NCBI RefSeq assembly: GCF_002688585.1
Contig: NZ_CP024034.1
Coordinates: forward strand, 549,501-613,500
Length of the DNA: 64,000 bases
From: Candidatus Fonsibacter ubiquis
GTDB taxonomy: Bacteria; Pseudomonadota; Alphaproteobacteria; Pelagibacterales; Pelagibacteraceae
Direction: 5' to 3'
Part shown: one piece after another, positions 37,656 through 49,934 of the stretch
Position numbering within the stretch: position 1 is the stretch's first letter
How the letters are laid out: each line of letters starts with the position of its first letter
Translations under genes and position numbers: made by a program
The notes under the pieces: generated by a model
The model's input: the letters and a program-made list of their open reading frames with translations, nothing else
Databases searched by the model: none
What the model was told of the DNA's origin: nothing

Positions 37656-39065
37656 TTATTTTATATTTTTCGTAATATTTTCTACAATGGTATTTAATGT
37701 GGATGGATCAATAAAATAAAACAATACAACTACGGTTGAAACGATTAATGAAAATTTTAAACCATAACTAATTTTTTTATCATAACTTTCTTTAGCTGGA
37801 TCAAAATAAATAACTTTAATAATTCGAAGATAATAAAAGGCTGCAATGACAGCAGACAACAATCCTATAACTGCAAGGTAGTAAATTTTTTGCTGAATAA
37901 TTGCGAAGAAAATATAAAATTTTGCAAAAAAACCAGCAAGCGGCGGGATTCCTGCTAATGAAAAAGTAAGAATAGTTAAACAAACGGCAATGAGCGGATG
38001 ATGCTTTGAAAGACCAGAAAGATCAGAAATATTTTCAAAATAAACACCATTTCTATTTAAACACATGATGCAGGCGAAAACGCCGATATTCATAAATACG
38101 TATATGACAATATAAACTAAAACTGCGCTCAAAGACTGCGGGGTTGCTATGGCAAGACCTGCAAGGATGAAACCAACATGACCTATGGAACTGTAGGCCA
38201 TAAGTCTTTTTAAATTATTTTGACCAATTGCTGCGACCGCTCCAAGAAACATGGAGGCAATGGATAAAATAATAATAATAGTCTTCCATTCATTAATAAA
38301 GTTTACGTAAGGAACATTTAAAAATTTTATCAATGCTGCTATGGCTGCAACTTTAGGAGCCATGGCAAAGAAAGTTGTAACTGATGTAGGCGACCCTTCA
38401 TAAACATCTGGAGCCCACATATGAAATGGCACCGCTGATATTTTAAATGCTATTCCGCAAAGAATAAAAACTAACCCGAATTTTAAAGCTCCACTTTGTT
38501 CTGATGCAACTTTAGCAATTGCAGAATAGTCAACAGAGCCTGTAAATCCATAAACTAATGAACAACCATATAATAAGAGACCAGAGGATAATGAGCCTAA
38601 AACGAAGTATTTTAAGCCTGCTTCCGATGATTTAAGAGACTTAGTGTTAATTGCAGCAAGAACATAAAGACATAATGATTGAAGTTCTAATCCTAAATAA
38701 AAAACAATTAGGTTGTTTGCACTAATCATTACAAACATTCCAAGTGTTGAAAGTAATAAAATGATTGGATATTCAAATTTAGCAATATTTAATCTTTCTA
38801 AATAAGAGTTTGAAATTAAAACTGTAAATAGAACAGAAACAAGAACTAAAATTTTCATAAAGTTAGATAAAGGATCAATGGTGTAACTGTTTGAAAATAG
38901 AGTGGCAGATCCTGAGAAATTAAAATAAATAACAAAAATTAAGCCAGCGAGTAATACCAGCATAATATAATTTAAAAATTTATTAAAAGTTTTTGAAAAA
39001 ACACCAATGACTAATAGAGTGAATGAGCTTAATAATAAAAATATTTCTGGAATAATATTTATCAT
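37656..39065 (-). CDS. nuoN: NADH-quinone oxidoreductase subunit N
   Basis: Antiporter-like proton-pumping membrane subunit of complex I. The 469 residues form about 14 membrane helices, with the conserved Lys-bearing segments EAGLKYFVLGSLSSGLLLYG and MAYSSIGHVGFIL and the HMWAPDVYEGSPTSVTTF loop. It is the last nuo gene, overlapping nuoM by 4 bases and followed at once by birA. Confidence 0.96.
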   Translation of the reverse strand: MINIIPEIFLLLSSFTLLVIGVFSKTFNKFLNYIMLVLLAGLIFVIYFNFSGSATLFSNSYTIDPLSNFMKILVLVSVLFTVLISNSYLERLNIAKFEYPIILLLSTLGMFVMISANNLIVFYLGLELQSLCLYVLAAINTKSLKSSEAGLKYFVLGSLSSGLLLYGCSLVYGFTGSVDYSAIAKVASEQSGALKFGLVFILCGIAFKISAVPFHMWAPDVYEGSPTSVTTFFAMAPKVAAIAALIKFLNVPYVNFINEWKTIIIILSIASMFLGAVAAIGQNNLKRLMAYSSIGHVGFILAGLAIATPQSLSAVLVYIVIYVFMNIGVFACIMCLNRNGVYFENISDLSGLSKHHPLIAVCLTILTFSLAGIPPLAGFFAKFYIFFAIIQQKIYYLAVIGLLSAVIAAFYYLRIIKVIYFDPAKESYDKKISYGLKFSLIVSTVVVLFYFIDPSTLNTIVENITKNIK

Positions 39066-40540
39066 TTAATAGCTCCCATATTTTTAACAATTAAATCAAC
39101 TGATGATGAAATGGGTTCTAAAATTAAGTTTGGGTATACACCAAATATAATTGTTAAAATCATCAATAAAAATAAAATAACAAATTCTGTAGCATCTAAA
39201 TCTAATAATTTTTCACCGTGATTGTTAACTTTAAATTCGCCAAACACAACACGCTTGCATAACCATAATGAATAGGCAGCTGATAAAATAACTCCCGTTG
39301 CTGCAAGTATGGATACGATATAATTTACTTTAAAAGTTCCAATTAAAGTTAAAAACTCACCAACAAATCCACTAGTGCCTGGCAGACCTACATTTGCAAG
39401 GGATGAAAATACAAAAACTAAAGCAAATTTTGGCATAATATTTACAACACCTGAATAATCTTCAATTAATCGACTGTGCACTCGGTCATAAAGAACTCCA
39501 ACACATAAGAACAATGATGAAGAAATTAATCCATGACTAATCATTTGAAAAATTGCCCCATCTATTCCTTGTTTGGTAAATGAAAAAATTCCAATGGTGA
39601 CATATCCCATGTGAGCAACTGAGGAATATGCAATCAACTTTTTCATGTCTTTTTGCATAAGCGCAACAAAAGATGCATAAATAATTGCAATAACACTTAG
39701 TACAAATACAAAATTTGCAAAATAGTGAGAGGCAATTGGAAATAGACCGAGAGAAAATCTTATAAATCCATAGCCAGATATTTTAAGTAAGATGGCAGCA
39801 AGGATTACAGATCCTGGCGTTGGTGCTTCAACGTGGGCATCGGGTAACCAAGTATGAAATGGCCACATTGGAAGTTTTACAGCCAATGAAATAAAAAAAC
39901 CTAACCACATCCAGTATTGCAAGTTTTCAGGAATTTTGGCTCCCATTAACTTAACAAGATCTAATGTGTTCATGTTCCAATAGATGGCAATAATTGCAAT
40001 CAGCATGAAAATTGACCCTAAAAACGTATATAAAAAGAACTTTAATGCAGAATAAACCCGTCTTTCACCACCCCAAATTCCAATAATTAAAAACATTGGA
40101 ATTAGTCCGCCTTCAAAGAATAAAAAGAATAAGAATAAATCTAATGCACAGAATACCCCGATCATAAATGTCTGCATGATCAAGATTGCAATTAAAAATT
40201 CTTTAATTCTTTTCTTTAAACTATTGATCGCAGCAAAAATACAAAGGGGAGAAATAAAAGTTGTAAGTAAAACTAAAAATATTGAAACACCATCAACACC
40301 CATTTTATATGAAACAAAATTTTTAATCCAAGCCGACTCTTCTACAAATTGAAAGCCGGGATTTGTTGTGTCAAATTTGCTCCATAAAAATAATGAAACA
40401 ATAAAATTGACCAGTGAAACTAATATTGAAATATTTTTAGAAGAGCGTTCAACAACTTCATCGGTTCCACGTCTAAGTAAAATATAAATTACTCCGACTA
40501 ATGGAAAGAAAGTTAAAAAAGTTAAAATTGGAAAGCTCAT
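39062..40540 (-). CDS. nuoM: NADH-quinone oxidoreductase subunit M
   Basis: Antiporter-like membrane subunit of complex I. The 492 residues form about 14 membrane helices. Key segments are DLFLFFLFFEGGLIPMFL with the conserved Glu, LPMWPFHTWLPDAHVEAPTP, and LIAYSSVAHMGYVTIG with the conserved Lys before it. It lies between nuoL (1 base) and nuoN (4-base overlap). Confidence 0.97.
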   Translation of the reverse strand: MSFPILTFLTFFPLVGVIYILLRRGTDEVVERSSKNISILVSLVNFIVSLFLWSKFDTTNPGFQFVEESAWIKNFVSYKMGVDGVSIFLVLLTTFISPLCIFAAINSLKKRIKEFLIAILIMQTFMIGVFCALDLFLFFLFFEGGLIPMFLIIGIWGGERRVYSALKFFLYTFLGSIFMLIAIIAIYWNMNTLDLVKLMGAKIPENLQYWMWLGFFISLAVKLPMWPFHTWLPDAHVEAPTPGSVILAAILLKISGYGFIRFSLGLFPIASHYFANFVFVLSVIAIIYASFVALMQKDMKKLIAYSSVAHMGYVTIGIFSFTKQGIDGAIFQMISHGLISSSLFLCVGVLYDRVHSRLIEDYSGVVNIMPKFALVFVFSSLANVGLPGTSGFVGEFLTLIGTFKVNYIVSILAATGVILSAAYSLWLCKRVVFGEFKVNNHGEKLLDLDATEFVILFLLMILTIIFGVYPNLILEPISSSVDLIVKNMGAIK

Positions 40541-40541
40541 A

Positions 40542-42446
40542 TTAAATAATAATTAAAAACGTAACAATGATGATTAAACCAATTAATAAAATTGTTGCAT
40601 AATGATATAAATAACCAGACTGCATACTACTTGCTCGATCAGATAAATTTTTTACAACTCTTGCTATTCCATCAGGACCGTAAGCATCTATGGTTTTAAC
40701 ATCCCCTCTTTGCCATAAAAAATTACCAATACTTCTAAAGGGTCTTACAAAAATAAAATCGTATAATTCATCGAAGTACCATTTTTTAACCAAAAAATTA
40801 TACAAGGGTTTTTGACTATTAATAAAATTTTCAACAATATCTTTTCTCTTTAAAAATAAAATAAATGATAAAGGTATTGCGGAAATTACTAAAGTTGGAA
40901 TTAAAATTAGCAACCATAACGGTGGATGACCATGTGCAGTTTGCTTTAAGAAAAATATTGCCTTACCCCAGAATTTTGTATTCTCACCAATAAATATTTC
41001 ATGAAAAACATACCCTGAAAATATTGCACCAATTGCAAGAACAACTAATGGAATAATCATAACAAGTCCGGATTCGTGAACTTTATCAAAGCTCATGGCA
41101 TTATTATATTTGCCATGGAAAGTTTTAAAAATTAATCGCCAAGAATAAACTGAAGTAATAAAAGCTGTGGTTAAGCCTATGACAAATGCATAACCTGCAA
41201 ATAAACTTTTAGAAAAATAAGCTGACTCTATAATTGCATCCTTTGAATAAAATCCTGCAAGTAATGGAAATCCTGTTAATGCTAAAGTTCCAATTACCAT
41301 TAACGCATAAGTCATTGGAATTTTTTTCCAAACTCCACCCATTTTTTCTATGTTCTGTTCATCATGGAATGCATGAATGACTGAACCTGCTCCTAAGAAA
41401 AGAAGAGCCTTAAAAAAAGCATGGGTAAATAAGTGAAATATAGCAATATTATAAGCCCCCATTCCTGCTGCAAAAAACATGTAACCTAATTGGCTACACG
41501 TTGAATAGGCGATAATTCTTTTTATATCAGTTTGAACGATGGCAACGGTTGCTGCAAAAATCGCAGTGGTTGCCCCAACAAATGCAACTAAATTTAAAGC
41601 ATATTGTGAGTACTCAAATAATGGTGAACATCTTGCAACTAAAAATACTCCAGCAGTTACCATGGTTGCAGCGTGGATTAATGCAGAAACTGGTGTTGGT
41701 CCTTCCATAGCATCTGGAAGCCAGGTGTGTAAAATAATTTGTGCAGATTTTCCCATGGCACCAATGAATAAAAATACACAAATAGTTGTAATTAAATTAA
41801 ATTCACCTCCAAAAATTTTTATAGTGTTTTTTGATTGCTCTGCAGCTTGAGTGAATACTTCGCTAAATGTTAAAGTTCCAAAAGTTTTAAAAATTAAAAA
41901 CATTGCAATTAGTAAACCAAGATCTCCGACACGGTTTACTATAAAAGCTTTCATTGAAGCATTGTTTGCACTTTCTTTCTTAAACCAAAAACCAATTAAT
42001 AAGTAAGATGCAAGTCCAACACCTTCCCAACCAAAAAATAATTGTAAAAAATTATCAGCTGTAATTAAGGACAACATCATGAAAGTAAAAAGAGAAAGAT
42101 AAGACATAAATCTTGGCTTATGCGGATCATGACTCATGTAACCAATTGAATAAATATGAACTAGTGCAGATACAGAATTTACAACAACAAGCATCACAGC
42201 TGTGAGTGAGTCCACATAAATAGACCAATGAAGTTTTAACGTTCCAGAGGTTATCCAATTAAAAATTGGATACTCATAAGTTTTTCCGGTTTTAATAGTA
42301 TCTAATAAAATTATAGAAGAAAGTATTGCACCGATAACAATGAATGCAGATGTTAAGATCTGACATGTTTTATCTCCAATCTTTTTGTAAAAAAAAGCAG
42401 AAATAAAAGATCCAAGTAATGGTAAAAATAAAATTAAATATAGCAT
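40542..42446 (-). CDS. nuoL: NADH-quinone oxidoreductase subunit L
   Basis: Largest antiporter-like subunit of complex I, at the distal end of the membrane arm. The 634 residues form about 16 helices including the long lateral C-terminal helix. Conserved segments are FGWEGVGLASYLLIGFW, ILHTWLPDAMEGPTPVSALI and RIIAYSTCSQLGYMFFA. It follows nuoK with no gap. Confidence 0.97.
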   Translation of the reverse strand: MLYLILFLPLLGSFISAFFYKKIGDKTCQILTSAFIVIGAILSSIILLDTIKTGKTYEYPIFNWITSGTLKLHWSIYVDSLTAVMLVVVNSVSALVHIYSIGYMSHDPHKPRFMSYLSLFTFMMLSLITADNFLQLFFGWEGVGLASYLLIGFWFKKESANNASMKAFIVNRVGDLGLLIAMFLIFKTFGTLTFSEVFTQAAEQSKNTIKIFGGEFNLITTICVFLFIGAMGKSAQIILHTWLPDAMEGPTPVSALIHAATMVTAGVFLVARCSPLFEYSQYALNLVAFVGATTAIFAATVAIVQTDIKRIIAYSTCSQLGYMFFAAGMGAYNIAIFHLFTHAFFKALLFLGAGSVIHAFHDEQNIEKMGGVWKKIPMTYALMVIGTLALTGFPLLAGFYSKDAIIESAYFSKSLFAGYAFVIGLTTAFITSVYSWRLIFKTFHGKYNNAMSFDKVHESGLVMIIPLVVLAIGAIFSGYVFHEIFIGENTKFWGKAIFFLKQTAHGHPPLWLLILIPTLVISAIPLSFILFLKRKDIVENFINSQKPLYNFLVKKWYFDELYDFIFVRPFRSIGNFLWQRGDVKTIDAYGPDGIARVVKNLSDRASSMQSGYLYHYATILLIGLIIIVTFLIII

Positions 42447-42758
42447 TTAACCTTTCATCGAGTTGATATCTTCAACTTGAATCGATCCTTTGTTTCTAAA
42501 AAAGACAACAAGTATCGCAAGTCCAATTGCAGCCTCTGCAGCTGCAACAGTTAAAATAAAAAGAGTAAAAATTTGTCCTGTAATATTTTGTAAATAAACG
42601 GAGAAGGCAACAAGGTTAATATTTACCGAAAGTAAAATTAATTCAATGGACATTAAAATAACGATCACGTTTTTACGATTTACAAATATTCCAAAAACAC
42701 CAAGTGTGAAAATAATTGCTGATAAAAAAAGATAATGGGCTAATGTAACTTCAATCAT
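42447..42758 (-). CDS. nuoK: NADH-quinone oxidoreductase subunit K
   Basis: Small proton-channel subunit of complex I. The 103 residues form three membrane helices, with the conserved Glu residues in [19 protein letters not shown] and the [14 protein letters not shown] helix. It overlaps nuoJ by 8 bases and abuts nuoL. Confidence 0.97.
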   Translation of the reverse strand: MIEVTLAHYLFLSAIIFTLGVFGIFVNRKNVIVILMSIELILLSVNINLVAFSVYLQNITGQIFTLFILTVAAAEAAIGLAILVVFFRNKGSIQVEDINSMKG

Positions 42759-43371
42759 TGATCTTCACTCCCTTGTTGCTCTCAGGATCTGCAAGCTCAA
42801 TGGAGTCCTCCCTTTCACGAGATGACTGCTTTAAAATATCCTGTCTTTTAATGTTATCTCTACGTCTAAAAGTTAATAAAATAGCCCCTATCATAGCCAC
42901 TAACAAAACCACTCCAGATAACTGGAAGGGTAAGAAATAATCGGTGTAAAGTAATTTTCCAATTTGCTCAGTGTTGGTCTCATTGGCATCGTATGCAATT
43001 TTAGCGGTCTTTATAAATTCAGGTCTATACTGCCAGCTGCCAATAATAATTATTAATTCAAAAAATATAACTGCTGCAATTAATAATCCAAAGGGCATGT
43101 ACTGTAAAAAGCCTTGTTTAATTTTTATAAAATTTCCCTCTAACATCATCACCACAAATAAAAATAAAACTGCAACAGCGCCCACATAAACAATTAATAA
43201 AATCATTCCAACAAACTCAGCTCCGATCATAATGAATAAGCAGGAAACATTTACAAAGGCTAAAATTAAAAAGAAAACTGAATGAACGGTATTTTTTGAA
43301 GAAATAACCATAATACTTGAGAGAATAGTTATTGAGGACAACAGGTAAAAAATTAACGCGTGCGCAATCAT
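42751..43371 (-). CDS. nuoJ: NADH-quinone oxidoreductase subunit J
   Basis: Membrane subunit of complex I next to the quinone module. The 206 residues have five membrane helices, with the conserved [21 protein letters not shown] segment cut to its core [19 protein letters not shown] (pi-bulge helix). A charged C-terminal tail of about 40 residues, rich in Arg, Asp and Glu, extends beyond the last helix. It overlaps nuoI by 4 bases. Confidence 0.96.
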   Translation of the reverse strand: MIAHALIFYLLSSITILSSIMVISSKNTVHSVFFLILAFVNVSCLFIMIGAEFVGMILLIVYVGAVAVLFLFVVMMLEGNFIKIKQGFLQYMPFGLLIAAVIFFELIIIIGSWQYRPEFIKTAKIAYDANETNTEQIGKLLYTDYFLPFQLSGVVLLVAMIGAILLTFRRRDNIKRQDILKQSSREREDSIELADPESNKGVKIND

Positions 43372-43859
43372 CGAAACGACTTATCTACCTTAATGTTATG
43401 AGCTAATTCTTTTTCCCAACGATCACCATTTTCTAAAAGTTTTTCTTTATTGTAATACAACTCTTCTCTAGTTTCTGTTGCGAATTCAAAATTAGGTCCT
43501 TGAACAATTGCATCCACAGGACAAGACTCTTGGCAAAGACCACAGTAGATACATTTCAACATATCAATGTCGTATCGTGTGGTTCTTCTAGATCCATCCT
43601 CACGAGGTTCTGCTTCAATGGTAATAGCTTGAGCTGGACAAACTGCTTCACAAAGTTTGCAAGCAATGCATCTTTCTTCTCCATCTGGATAACGTCGTAA
43701 TGCATGCTCTCCTCTAAATCTTGGACTGATTGAACCTTTTTCAAAAGGATAATTTAAAGTTGCTCTTCTTTTGAACATATAAATGAAAGCAATATAAAGT
43801 CCCTTAACAAATTCAGACAAAAAGATAATTTTTAATATTCTAGAAAATTTTAATTTCAT
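43368..43859 (-). CDS. nuoI: NADH-quinone oxidoreductase subunit I
   Basis: Iron-sulfur subunit of complex I carrying clusters N6a and N6b. The 163 residues contain two ferredoxin motifs, [15 protein letters not shown] and [15 protein letters not shown], after the [17 protein letters not shown] strand. The eight Cys ligands are all present. It overlaps nuoH and nuoJ by 4 bases each. Confidence 0.97.
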   Translation of the reverse strand: MKLKFSRILKIIFLSEFVKGLYIAFIYMFKRRATLNYPFEKGSISPRFRGEHALRRYPDGEERCIACKLCEAVCPAQAITIEAEPREDGSRRTTRYDIDMLKCIYCGLCQESCPVDAIVQGPNFEFATETREELYYNKEKLLENGDRWEKELAHNIKVDKSFR

Positions 43860-44857
43860 TTTGGTAATAAGTTAAAAAAATATAAAAAAGCCGCTGTTAA
43901 CACCACCCAGAATAATGAGAATGGTAAAAACACTTTCCAACCTAGTCTCATTAATTGATCATATCGATATCGAGGCACTATGGCTTTCACCAAAGCAAAT
44001 AAGATAAATAAAAATAATATTTTAAATATTAACCAAAGTGGGGCTGGAATTGCATTAAACGGATAAGCATCTATTGGAGATAACCATCCACCTAAAAATA
44101 AAACTGAACCAAGGCCACATAAAAGTAAAATATTTGCATATTCACCTAACCAGAATAGAGCATACATCATTCCTGAATATTCAGTTTGATATCCAGCAAC
44201 TAATTCAGCTTCAGCCTCTGGTAGATCAAAGGGAGGTCTATTGGTTTCTGCAAGTGCAGAGATAAAAAAGATAACAAACATTGGGAATAATGGGATGGCA
44301 TACCAAATATTCTTCTGTGCAAGGACGATATCTACTAGGTTTAAAGAACCTGCACATAGCAAAACGGTTATAATAATAAATCCAATGGAGACTTCGTAAG
44401 AAACCATCTGCGCAGCAGATCTAAGTGCTCCTAAGAATGGATACTTAGAATTTGATGCCCATCCTGCCATGATAATTCCATAAACACCAAGGGAAGAGAC
44501 TGCAAAAATATATAAAATTCCAACATTAATATTTGCAAGTACTAAAGTTTCACTAAATGGAATAACTGCCCAAGCGATTAGTGCTAAGGACATGGTCACA
44601 ATAGGTGCAATTATAAAAATAACTTTATTTGCATGGATTGGAATAATTACTTCTTTAAAAATATATTTAAGTGCATCGGCAGCAGTTTGTAACAATCCAA
44701 AGGGTCCAACAACGTTAGGTCCTTTTCTAAGTTGCACTGCTCCCCATACTCTTCGATCTACCCAAACAATCATTGCTACAGCAATTAAAACTGGAACAAG
44801 TAGTGCGGTAATCTTTAAAAGATCGTAGAGAACAATATTTAAATATTCAAACAACAT
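43856..44857 (-). CDS. nuoH: NADH-quinone oxidoreductase subunit H
   Basis: Membrane subunit that forms much of the quinone chamber of complex I. The 333 residues form about eight helices with [20 protein letters not shown], the acidic loop [20 protein letters not shown] and [18 protein letters not shown], all strongly conserved. It abuts nuoG by a 1-base overlap. Confidence 0.97.
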   Translation of the reverse strand: MLFEYLNIVLYDLLKITALLVPVLIAVAMIVWVDRRVWGAVQLRKGPNVVGPFGLLQTAADALKYIFKEVIIPIHANKVIFIIAPIVTMSLALIAWAVIPFSETLVLANINVGILYIFAVSSLGVYGIIMAGWASNSKYPFLGALRSAAQMVSYEVSIGFIIITVLLCAGSLNLVDIVLAQKNIWYAIPLFPMFVIFFISALAETNRPPFDLPEAEAELVAGYQTEYSGMMYALFWLGEYANILLLCGLGSVLFLGGWLSPIDAYPFNAIPAPLWLIFKILFLFILFALVKAIVPRYRYDQLMRLGWKVFLPFSLFWVVLTAAFLYFFNLLPK

Positions 44858-46893
44858 TAGTTATCCGTTCCCGTTTTTTGCAAAACTTGTTTTGCTTTTT
44901 TGCATTCATCCATAGTCTTAGAGGAAGCTGCAATGATGTTTGAAGAATAAAAATCAAAATCAGCAATTTTAATATTGCCATTTATCGGAGTAATATTTTT
45001 ATATGTTAAAGTTTCTAAAGATAAAGTTGGTAATTGATCTATATCTTTAAAGATTGGAAAATCTTTAAATAAATTTTCTCTTAAAATTTCATGGGTGTTA
45101 ATATCAATTGTTTTTTTATAAACCTCAGACAAAGCTCTAAATATTTTCCAATCCTCTTTAGCATCGCCTGGAGGGAAACTCGCTTTATTCGCATTTTGAA
45201 CTCTGCCTTCGGTATTAACATATAAACCTTGTTTTTCTGTGTAGGCCGCACCTGGTAAAATTACATCTGCAATTTTACTATTCAATCCACCATGTGATCC
45301 TTGGTAAATTATAAATTTATTTTTAGTATTAATCTTAATCTGGTCTGCACCTAAAAGATAAACTACTTTTAAAATATCATCATTCAATTTATCTAAAAAA
45401 TTAGGTTTGATTAAATTTAAATAAATTGCACCAACACTAGATGCGTTTTGATGTAAAATATTTAAACCATTCCAGTCATTGTTTATAAAATTATTTTCTT
45501 TTAAAATCTTTTTAACTGACTCTAATACATATTCACCATTTGAGCTCAGTCCTGACTCGCCAATTATAAATACTGGCTTCTTTACAGATTTAAGACTGTT
45601 ATAAATTTTTCCATTTTTTGCTAAAATTTCACCTATTGCAGAAAATGAAGAACCGACATTTTCATAGGGATAAGTAAGTTCCCCTACATCACCAATTGAA
45701 TAAACCTTGGTTTTTCTAGCCAAATAAGCCTTTCGAATACGAGCATTTAAAATAGTTGCTTCAAGCCTTGGATTAGTCCCAACTAAAACTACTAAATCCG
45801 CTTCTTCTAAACGTGCAATGGATGTGTTGAAAAGATAATTAGCCTTATGAGATGTATCGATGTGATAATTGGTTGGTCTGAAATCAATATTGTCTGAAGA
45901 TAAAACATCTTTAAAAAATTTCTTAAACATATACATACTTTCAACATCTACTAAATCTCCAACTGCTCCAAAAACTTTATCTCCTGTGAAACCCTTTGTG
46001 TTATCTAAAATAAATTTAAAAGCCTCATCCCAGCTACATGCTTTAAGTTTTCCATCAACTTTAATGAAAGGAGTATCTAATCGGTTTTTCAATAATCCAT
46101 CGCAAGCATAACGAGATTTGTCACTAATCCACTCTTCATTAATTTCATCATTTAATCTTGGCAAAATTCTTTTAACTTCCCAACCTTTAGTATCCACACG
46201 AATATTTGATCCAACTGCATCCATAACATCGATGCTTTCTGTCTTAGTTAACTCCCAAGGTCTTGCTTCAAAAGCATAAGGCTTTGATGTTAAGGCGCCA
46301 ACTGGGCAAAGATCTATAACGTTTGCTGATAATTCTGAGTCAATGGTTTTTTCTAAATATGTTGTCACTTCCATATTTTCACCACGGTTAATTGCACCAA
46401 GATCTGGTACACCAGCAACTTCAGATGCAAAACGAATGCAACGAGTGCAATGAATACATCTTGTCATGACCGTTTTTATTAACGGTCCCATATATTTTTC
46501 TTTTACTGATCTTTTATTTAATTCATATCGAGATTTATCAACTCCATATTTCATCGATTGATCTTGTAGATCACACTCTCCACCTTGATCACAAATAGGA
46601 CAATCTAGAGGGTGATTGATAAGCAAGAACTCCATTACACCTTGTCTTGCTTTTTTAACCATTTCAGTATTGGTGTAAATTACTTGGCCGTCAGCCACTG
46701 GCATTGCACATGAAGCAACGGGTTTTGGAGATTTTTCCATCTCCACTAAACACATTCTACAATTTCCAGCGATGGATAATCTTTCGTGATAACAAAATCT
46801 TGGAATTTCTTTTCCAGCAACTTCACATGCCTGCAAAACCGTTGCGCCCTGTGGCACTTCTACTTCAATTCCATCTACTTTAACTTTTGGCAT
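44857..46893 (-). CDS. nuoG: NADH-quinone oxidoreductase subunit G
   Basis: Large peripheral iron-sulfur subunit of complex I. The 678 residues have an N-terminal 2Fe-2S ferredoxin domain ([19 protein letters not shown]), then the [19 protein letters not shown] and [18 protein letters not shown] cluster motifs, then a molybdopterin-oxidoreductase-like domain without cofactor. The C-terminal part is shorter than in E. coli NuoG, as is usual in alphaproteobacteria and mitochondria. It starts next to the nuoF stop. Confidence 0.96.
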   Translation of the reverse strand: MPKVKVDGIEVEVPQGATVLQACEVAGKEIPRFCYHERLSIAGNCRMCLVEMEKSPKPVASCAMPVADGQVIYTNTEMVKKARQGVMEFLLINHPLDCPICDQGGECDLQDQSMKYGVDKSRYELNKRSVKEKYMGPLIKTVMTRCIHCTRCIRFASEVAGVPDLGAINRGENMEVTTYLEKTIDSELSANVIDLCPVGALTSKPYAFEARPWELTKTESIDVMDAVGSNIRVDTKGWEVKRILPRLNDEINEEWISDKSRYACDGLLKNRLDTPFIKVDGKLKACSWDEAFKFILDNTKGFTGDKVFGAVGDLVDVESMYMFKKFFKDVLSSDNIDFRPTNYHIDTSHKANYLFNTSIARLEEADLVVLVGTNPRLEATILNARIRKAYLARKTKVYSIGDVGELTYPYENVGSSFSAIGEILAKNGKIYNSLKSVKKPVFIIGESGLSSNGEYVLESVKKILKENNFINNDWNGLNILHQNASSVGAIYLNLIKPNFLDKLNDDILKVVYLLGADQIKINTKNKFIIYQGSHGGLNSKIADVILPGAAYTEKQGLYVNTEGRVQNANKASFPPGDAKEDWKIFRALSEVYKKTIDINTHEILRENLFKDFPIFKDIDQLPTLSLETLTYKNITPINGNIKIADFDFYSSNIIAASSKTMDECKKAKQVLQKTGTDN

Positions 46894-48165
46894 CTATATA
46901 TTTTTATTTGTTAATCTATCTTCCATTTCAGTTCTAAAATGTCTTAGCAAACCCTGAATTGGCCAAGAGGATCCTTCACCGAATGCACAAATAGTGTGAC
47001 CTTCGATTTGTTTGGTCACATCCATTAACATGTCTAATTCATGAACCTCAGCATCCCCTTTTGCAATTCTCTCTAACATTCTCCACATCCAACCAGAGCC
47101 TTCACGGCACGGAGTGCACTGACCACAACTTTCATGCTTATAAAATCTAGCAATTCTGGCTATGACTTTAACTATATCTTGCGACTTATCGATTACGACA
47201 ATTCCAGCAGTTCCAAGGCCACTTTTAGCCTCAACTAATGCATCAAAATCCATTTTTATGGTATCGCAAATTTTTTTACTTAATAACGGCATTGAAGATC
47301 CACCTGGAATAACTGCTTGTAAATTATCCCAGCCACCAATTACTCCACCTGCATGTTTTTCAATTAAATCTTTAAGGGGAATTCCCATTTCTTCTTCCAC
47401 ATTACATGGGTTATTTACATTTCCAGAAATACAGAAAATTTTTGTTCCTGTATTTTTAGTTCGTCCAAATCCTGCAAACCATTTTCCACCTCTTCTTAAT
47501 ATGGTTGGCACCACCGCAATGGTTTCAACATTGTTTACAATGGTTGGACATCCATAAAGACCAATTAAAGCTGGGAAAGGTGGTTTTAATCTTGGCTGAC
47601 CTTTATTTCCTTCTAAGCTTTCAAGTAATGCCGTTTCTTCTCCACAAATATATGCACCAGCTCCAAGATGAATATAAATATCTAAATTAAATCCGGTACC
47701 ACAAGCATTTTTTCCAATTAATCCTTCTTTATAAGCTTCATCGATTGCTTCCTGTAAAATTTTACTTTCAGCAATATATTCACCACGAATATAAATATAA
47801 CAGGTGTTTGCATTCACTGCATAAGATGCAATTAAACATCCCTCAATTAATTTTTGAGGTTCAAATCTTAAAATATCTCTGTCTTTACAAGTTCCAGGTT
47901 CAGACTCATCGGCATTGATAACTAAATAATGAGGTCGACCTGGTTTGACTTCCTTTGGCGCAAAGGACCATTTAACTCCCGTTGGAAATCCAGCGCCACC
48001 TCGACCACGAAGTTCTGAAAGTTTAACTTCATTAATAATCCAATCTTTTCCCTTAGCGATAATATCTTTTGTATCTTTCCAATCCCCTCGAGCTTTTGCA
48101 GATTTAATATCTCTACCAAAGTCACCATATAAATTTGTAAATATTCTATCTTTATCCTGCAGCAT
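46894..48165 (-). CDS. nuoF: NADH-quinone oxidoreductase subunit F
   Basis: NADH- and FMN-binding subunit of complex I. The 423 residues contain the NADH site [16 protein letters not shown], the FMN site [15 protein letters not shown], and the N3 cluster ligands in [12 protein letters not shown] with a later Cys in [10 protein letters not shown]. It abuts nuoE and nuoG without gaps. Confidence 0.98.
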   Translation of the reverse strand: MLQDKDRIFTNLYGDFGRDIKSAKARGDWKDTKDIIAKGKDWIINEVKLSELRGRGGAGFPTGVKWSFAPKEVKPGRPHYLVINADESEPGTCKDRDILRFEPQKLIEGCLIASYAVNANTCYIYIRGEYIAESKILQEAIDEAYKEGLIGKNACGTGFNLDIYIHLGAGAYICGEETALLESLEGNKGQPRLKPPFPALIGLYGCPTIVNNVETIAVVPTILRRGGKWFAGFGRTKNTGTKIFCISGNVNNPCNVEEEMGIPLKDLIEKHAGGVIGGWDNLQAVIPGGSSMPLLSKKICDTIKMDFDALVEAKSGLGTAGIVVIDKSQDIVKVIARIARFYKHESCGQCTPCREGSGWMWRMLERIAKGDAEVHELDMLMDVTKQIEGHTICAFGEGSSWPIQGLLRHFRTEMEDRLTNKNI

Positions 48166-48762
48166 TTAATTTTTTACCAATGATAATCGTTTACTTGGCT
48201 CAAAACCCACCCGCCCTTTTTGCGATCCTGGTTTTGGTAACTTATCGTTTTTTATTCCTTGAAAAATTTTAGTTGCAGTCTCCTCAGTTAAATCTTCGTA
48301 AAAGTCATCGTTGATTTGCATCATAGGTGCACTTACGCATGCGCCTAAACACTCCACTTCAATCCATGAAGCTTTTTTATCACTACTCAATTTTCCTTCA
48401 TTTTCAGAAATATGTTTTTTACAAAGATTAACAATTTTACCAGAGCCTCTAATCATGCATGGAGAAGTGGTACAGACTTGTACGAAATATTTTCCAACGG
48501 GCGCCAGATTGTACATGGTGTAAAAAGTTGCAACTTCATAAACGTTTATGTAAGGAACTTCCAAAATCTCACCGATTTTTCTTATTGCAGCATTTGGAAT
48601 CCAATTGTCATGCTGTCTTTGCGCTAGATCTAAAAGTGGCATAACTGCACTCTTTTTTCGCTCTGTTGGGTATTTTTTTAAAATCTCCTGAATACGTTTT
48701 TGATTATTTGCATTAAATTCAAATGTAGCGGGTTGATCTTTTGCAACATGTTTTCCACTCAT
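48166..48762 (-). CDS. nuoE: NADH-quinone oxidoreductase subunit E
   Basis: Thioredoxin-like 2Fe-2S subunit (cluster N1a) of complex I. The 198 residues have an N-terminal helical region ([33 protein letters not shown]) and the cluster ligands in [12 protein letters not shown] and [15 protein letters not shown]-terminal tail ending in [12 protein letters not shown] extends about 30 residues past the conserved fold. It overlaps nuoD by 4 bases. Confidence 0.96.
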   Translation of the reverse strand: MSGKHVAKDQPATFEFNANNQKRIQEILKKYPTERKKSAVMPLLDLAQRQHDNWIPNAAIRKIGEILEVPYINVYEVATFYTMYNLAPVGKYFVQVCTTSPCMIRGSGKIVNLCKKHISENEGKLSSDKKASWIEVECLGACVSAPMMQINDDFYEDLTEETATKIFQGIKNDKLPKPGSQKGRVGFEPSKRLSLVKN

Positions 48763-49934
48763 CGATCAATTTCTCCAAAAACAATATCCATTGAACCTAG
48801 TACAGCTGGAACATCTGCCAACATATGACCTTTAACGACATAATCCATTGCTTGTAAATGTGCAAAGCCCGGCGCTTTAATTTTGCATCGGTAAGGTTTG
48901 TTAGAACCGTCTGCAATTAAATAAACTCCAAACTCACCCTTAGGTGCTTCAACACAAGCGTACACTTCTCCTTTTGGAACATGATAACCTTCAGTGAATA
49001 ATTTAAAGTGGTGAATTAAAGCTTCCATTGATTTTTTCATAGCAGCTCTTGAAGGTGGTGATACTTTTCCATCGGTTGTCATCACAGGTCCATCTGGAAT
49101 AGTGTTTAAAGCGTCCACAATAATTTTTGTACTTTCTCTCATTTCCTCAATTCTACAAAGATATCGATCATAACAATCACCATTTTTTCCAATTGGAATT
49201 TTAAATTTAAATTTGTCATATACTTCATACGGCTGCGATCGTCTTAAATCCCAAGGAATACCAGAGCCCCTTAACATCACTCCAGAAAATCCATGGGCCA
49301 CTGCATCTTGCGGACTGACAACACCAATATCCACATTTCTTTGTTTAAAAATTCTATTATCTGTTAATAAATTTTCTAAATCATCGATAACTTTTGGAAA
49401 ATTTTTACAAAATTCTAAAATATCTTCTTTAAGTCCAACTGGAAAATCTTGATGAACTCCACCCGGTCTAAAATAATTTGCATGCAACCGTGAACCTGAA
49501 ACTCGCTCATAAAATACCATTAACTTTTCTCTCTCTTCAAAACCCCAAAGAGAAGGTGTTAATGCACCAACATCCAATGCTTGCGTTGTAATATTTAAAA
49601 TATGACTTAAAATTCTTCCAATCTCACAAAATATAACTCGAATATAACTGCCTCGTGCAGGAACATTAATTTCTAATAATTTTTCAATGGCAAGAGCAAA
49701 GGCATGCTCCTGGTTCATTGGTGCAACATAATCCAGTCGATCAAAATACGGTACTGCTTGGGTGTATGTTTTGTTTTCAATTAATTTTTCCGTTCCTCTA
49801 TGAAGCAATCCAATATGTGGATCTGCTCTTTCAATTACTTCACCATCCAGTTCAAGAATTAATCTTAATACTCCGTGCGCAGCAGGGTGCTGCGGACCAA
49901 AGTTAAGATTCATTGTTTTTGTTTCTTTAGCCAT
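48759..49934 (-). CDS. nuoD: NADH-quinone oxidoreductase subunit D
   Basis: 49-kDa quinone-site subunit of complex I, related to NiFe-hydrogenase large subunits. The 391 residues start [20 protein letters not shown] and include [35 protein letters not shown] and the C-terminal [14 protein letters not shown]. It is separate from NuoC, not fused as in E. coli. It overlaps nuoC by 1 base and nuoE by 4. Confidence 0.98.
   Translation of the reverse strand: MAKETKTMNLNFGPQHPAAHGVLRLILELDGEVIERADPHIGLLHRGTEKLIENKTYTQAVPYFDRLDYVAPMNQEHAFALAIEKLLEINVPARGSYIRVIFCEIGRILSHILNITTQALDVGALTPSLWGFEEREKLMVFYERVSGSRLHANYFRPGGVHQDFPVGLKEDILEFCKNFPKVIDDLENLLTDNRIFKQRNVDIGVVSPQDAVAHGFSGVMLRGSGIPWDLRRSQPYEVYDKFKFKIPIGKNGDCYDRYLCRIEEMRESTKIIVDALNTIPDGPVMTTDGKVSPPSRAAMKKSMEALIHHFKLFTEGYHVPKGEVYACVEAPKGEFGVYLIADGSNKPYRCKIKAPGFAHLQAMDYVVKGHMLADVPAVLGSMDIVFGEIDR

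Noticed and set aside
41539-48644. Many long open frames on the strand opposite the nuo genes
   Set aside because: They are exact shadows of strongly conserved complex I genes and show no family motifs of their own.
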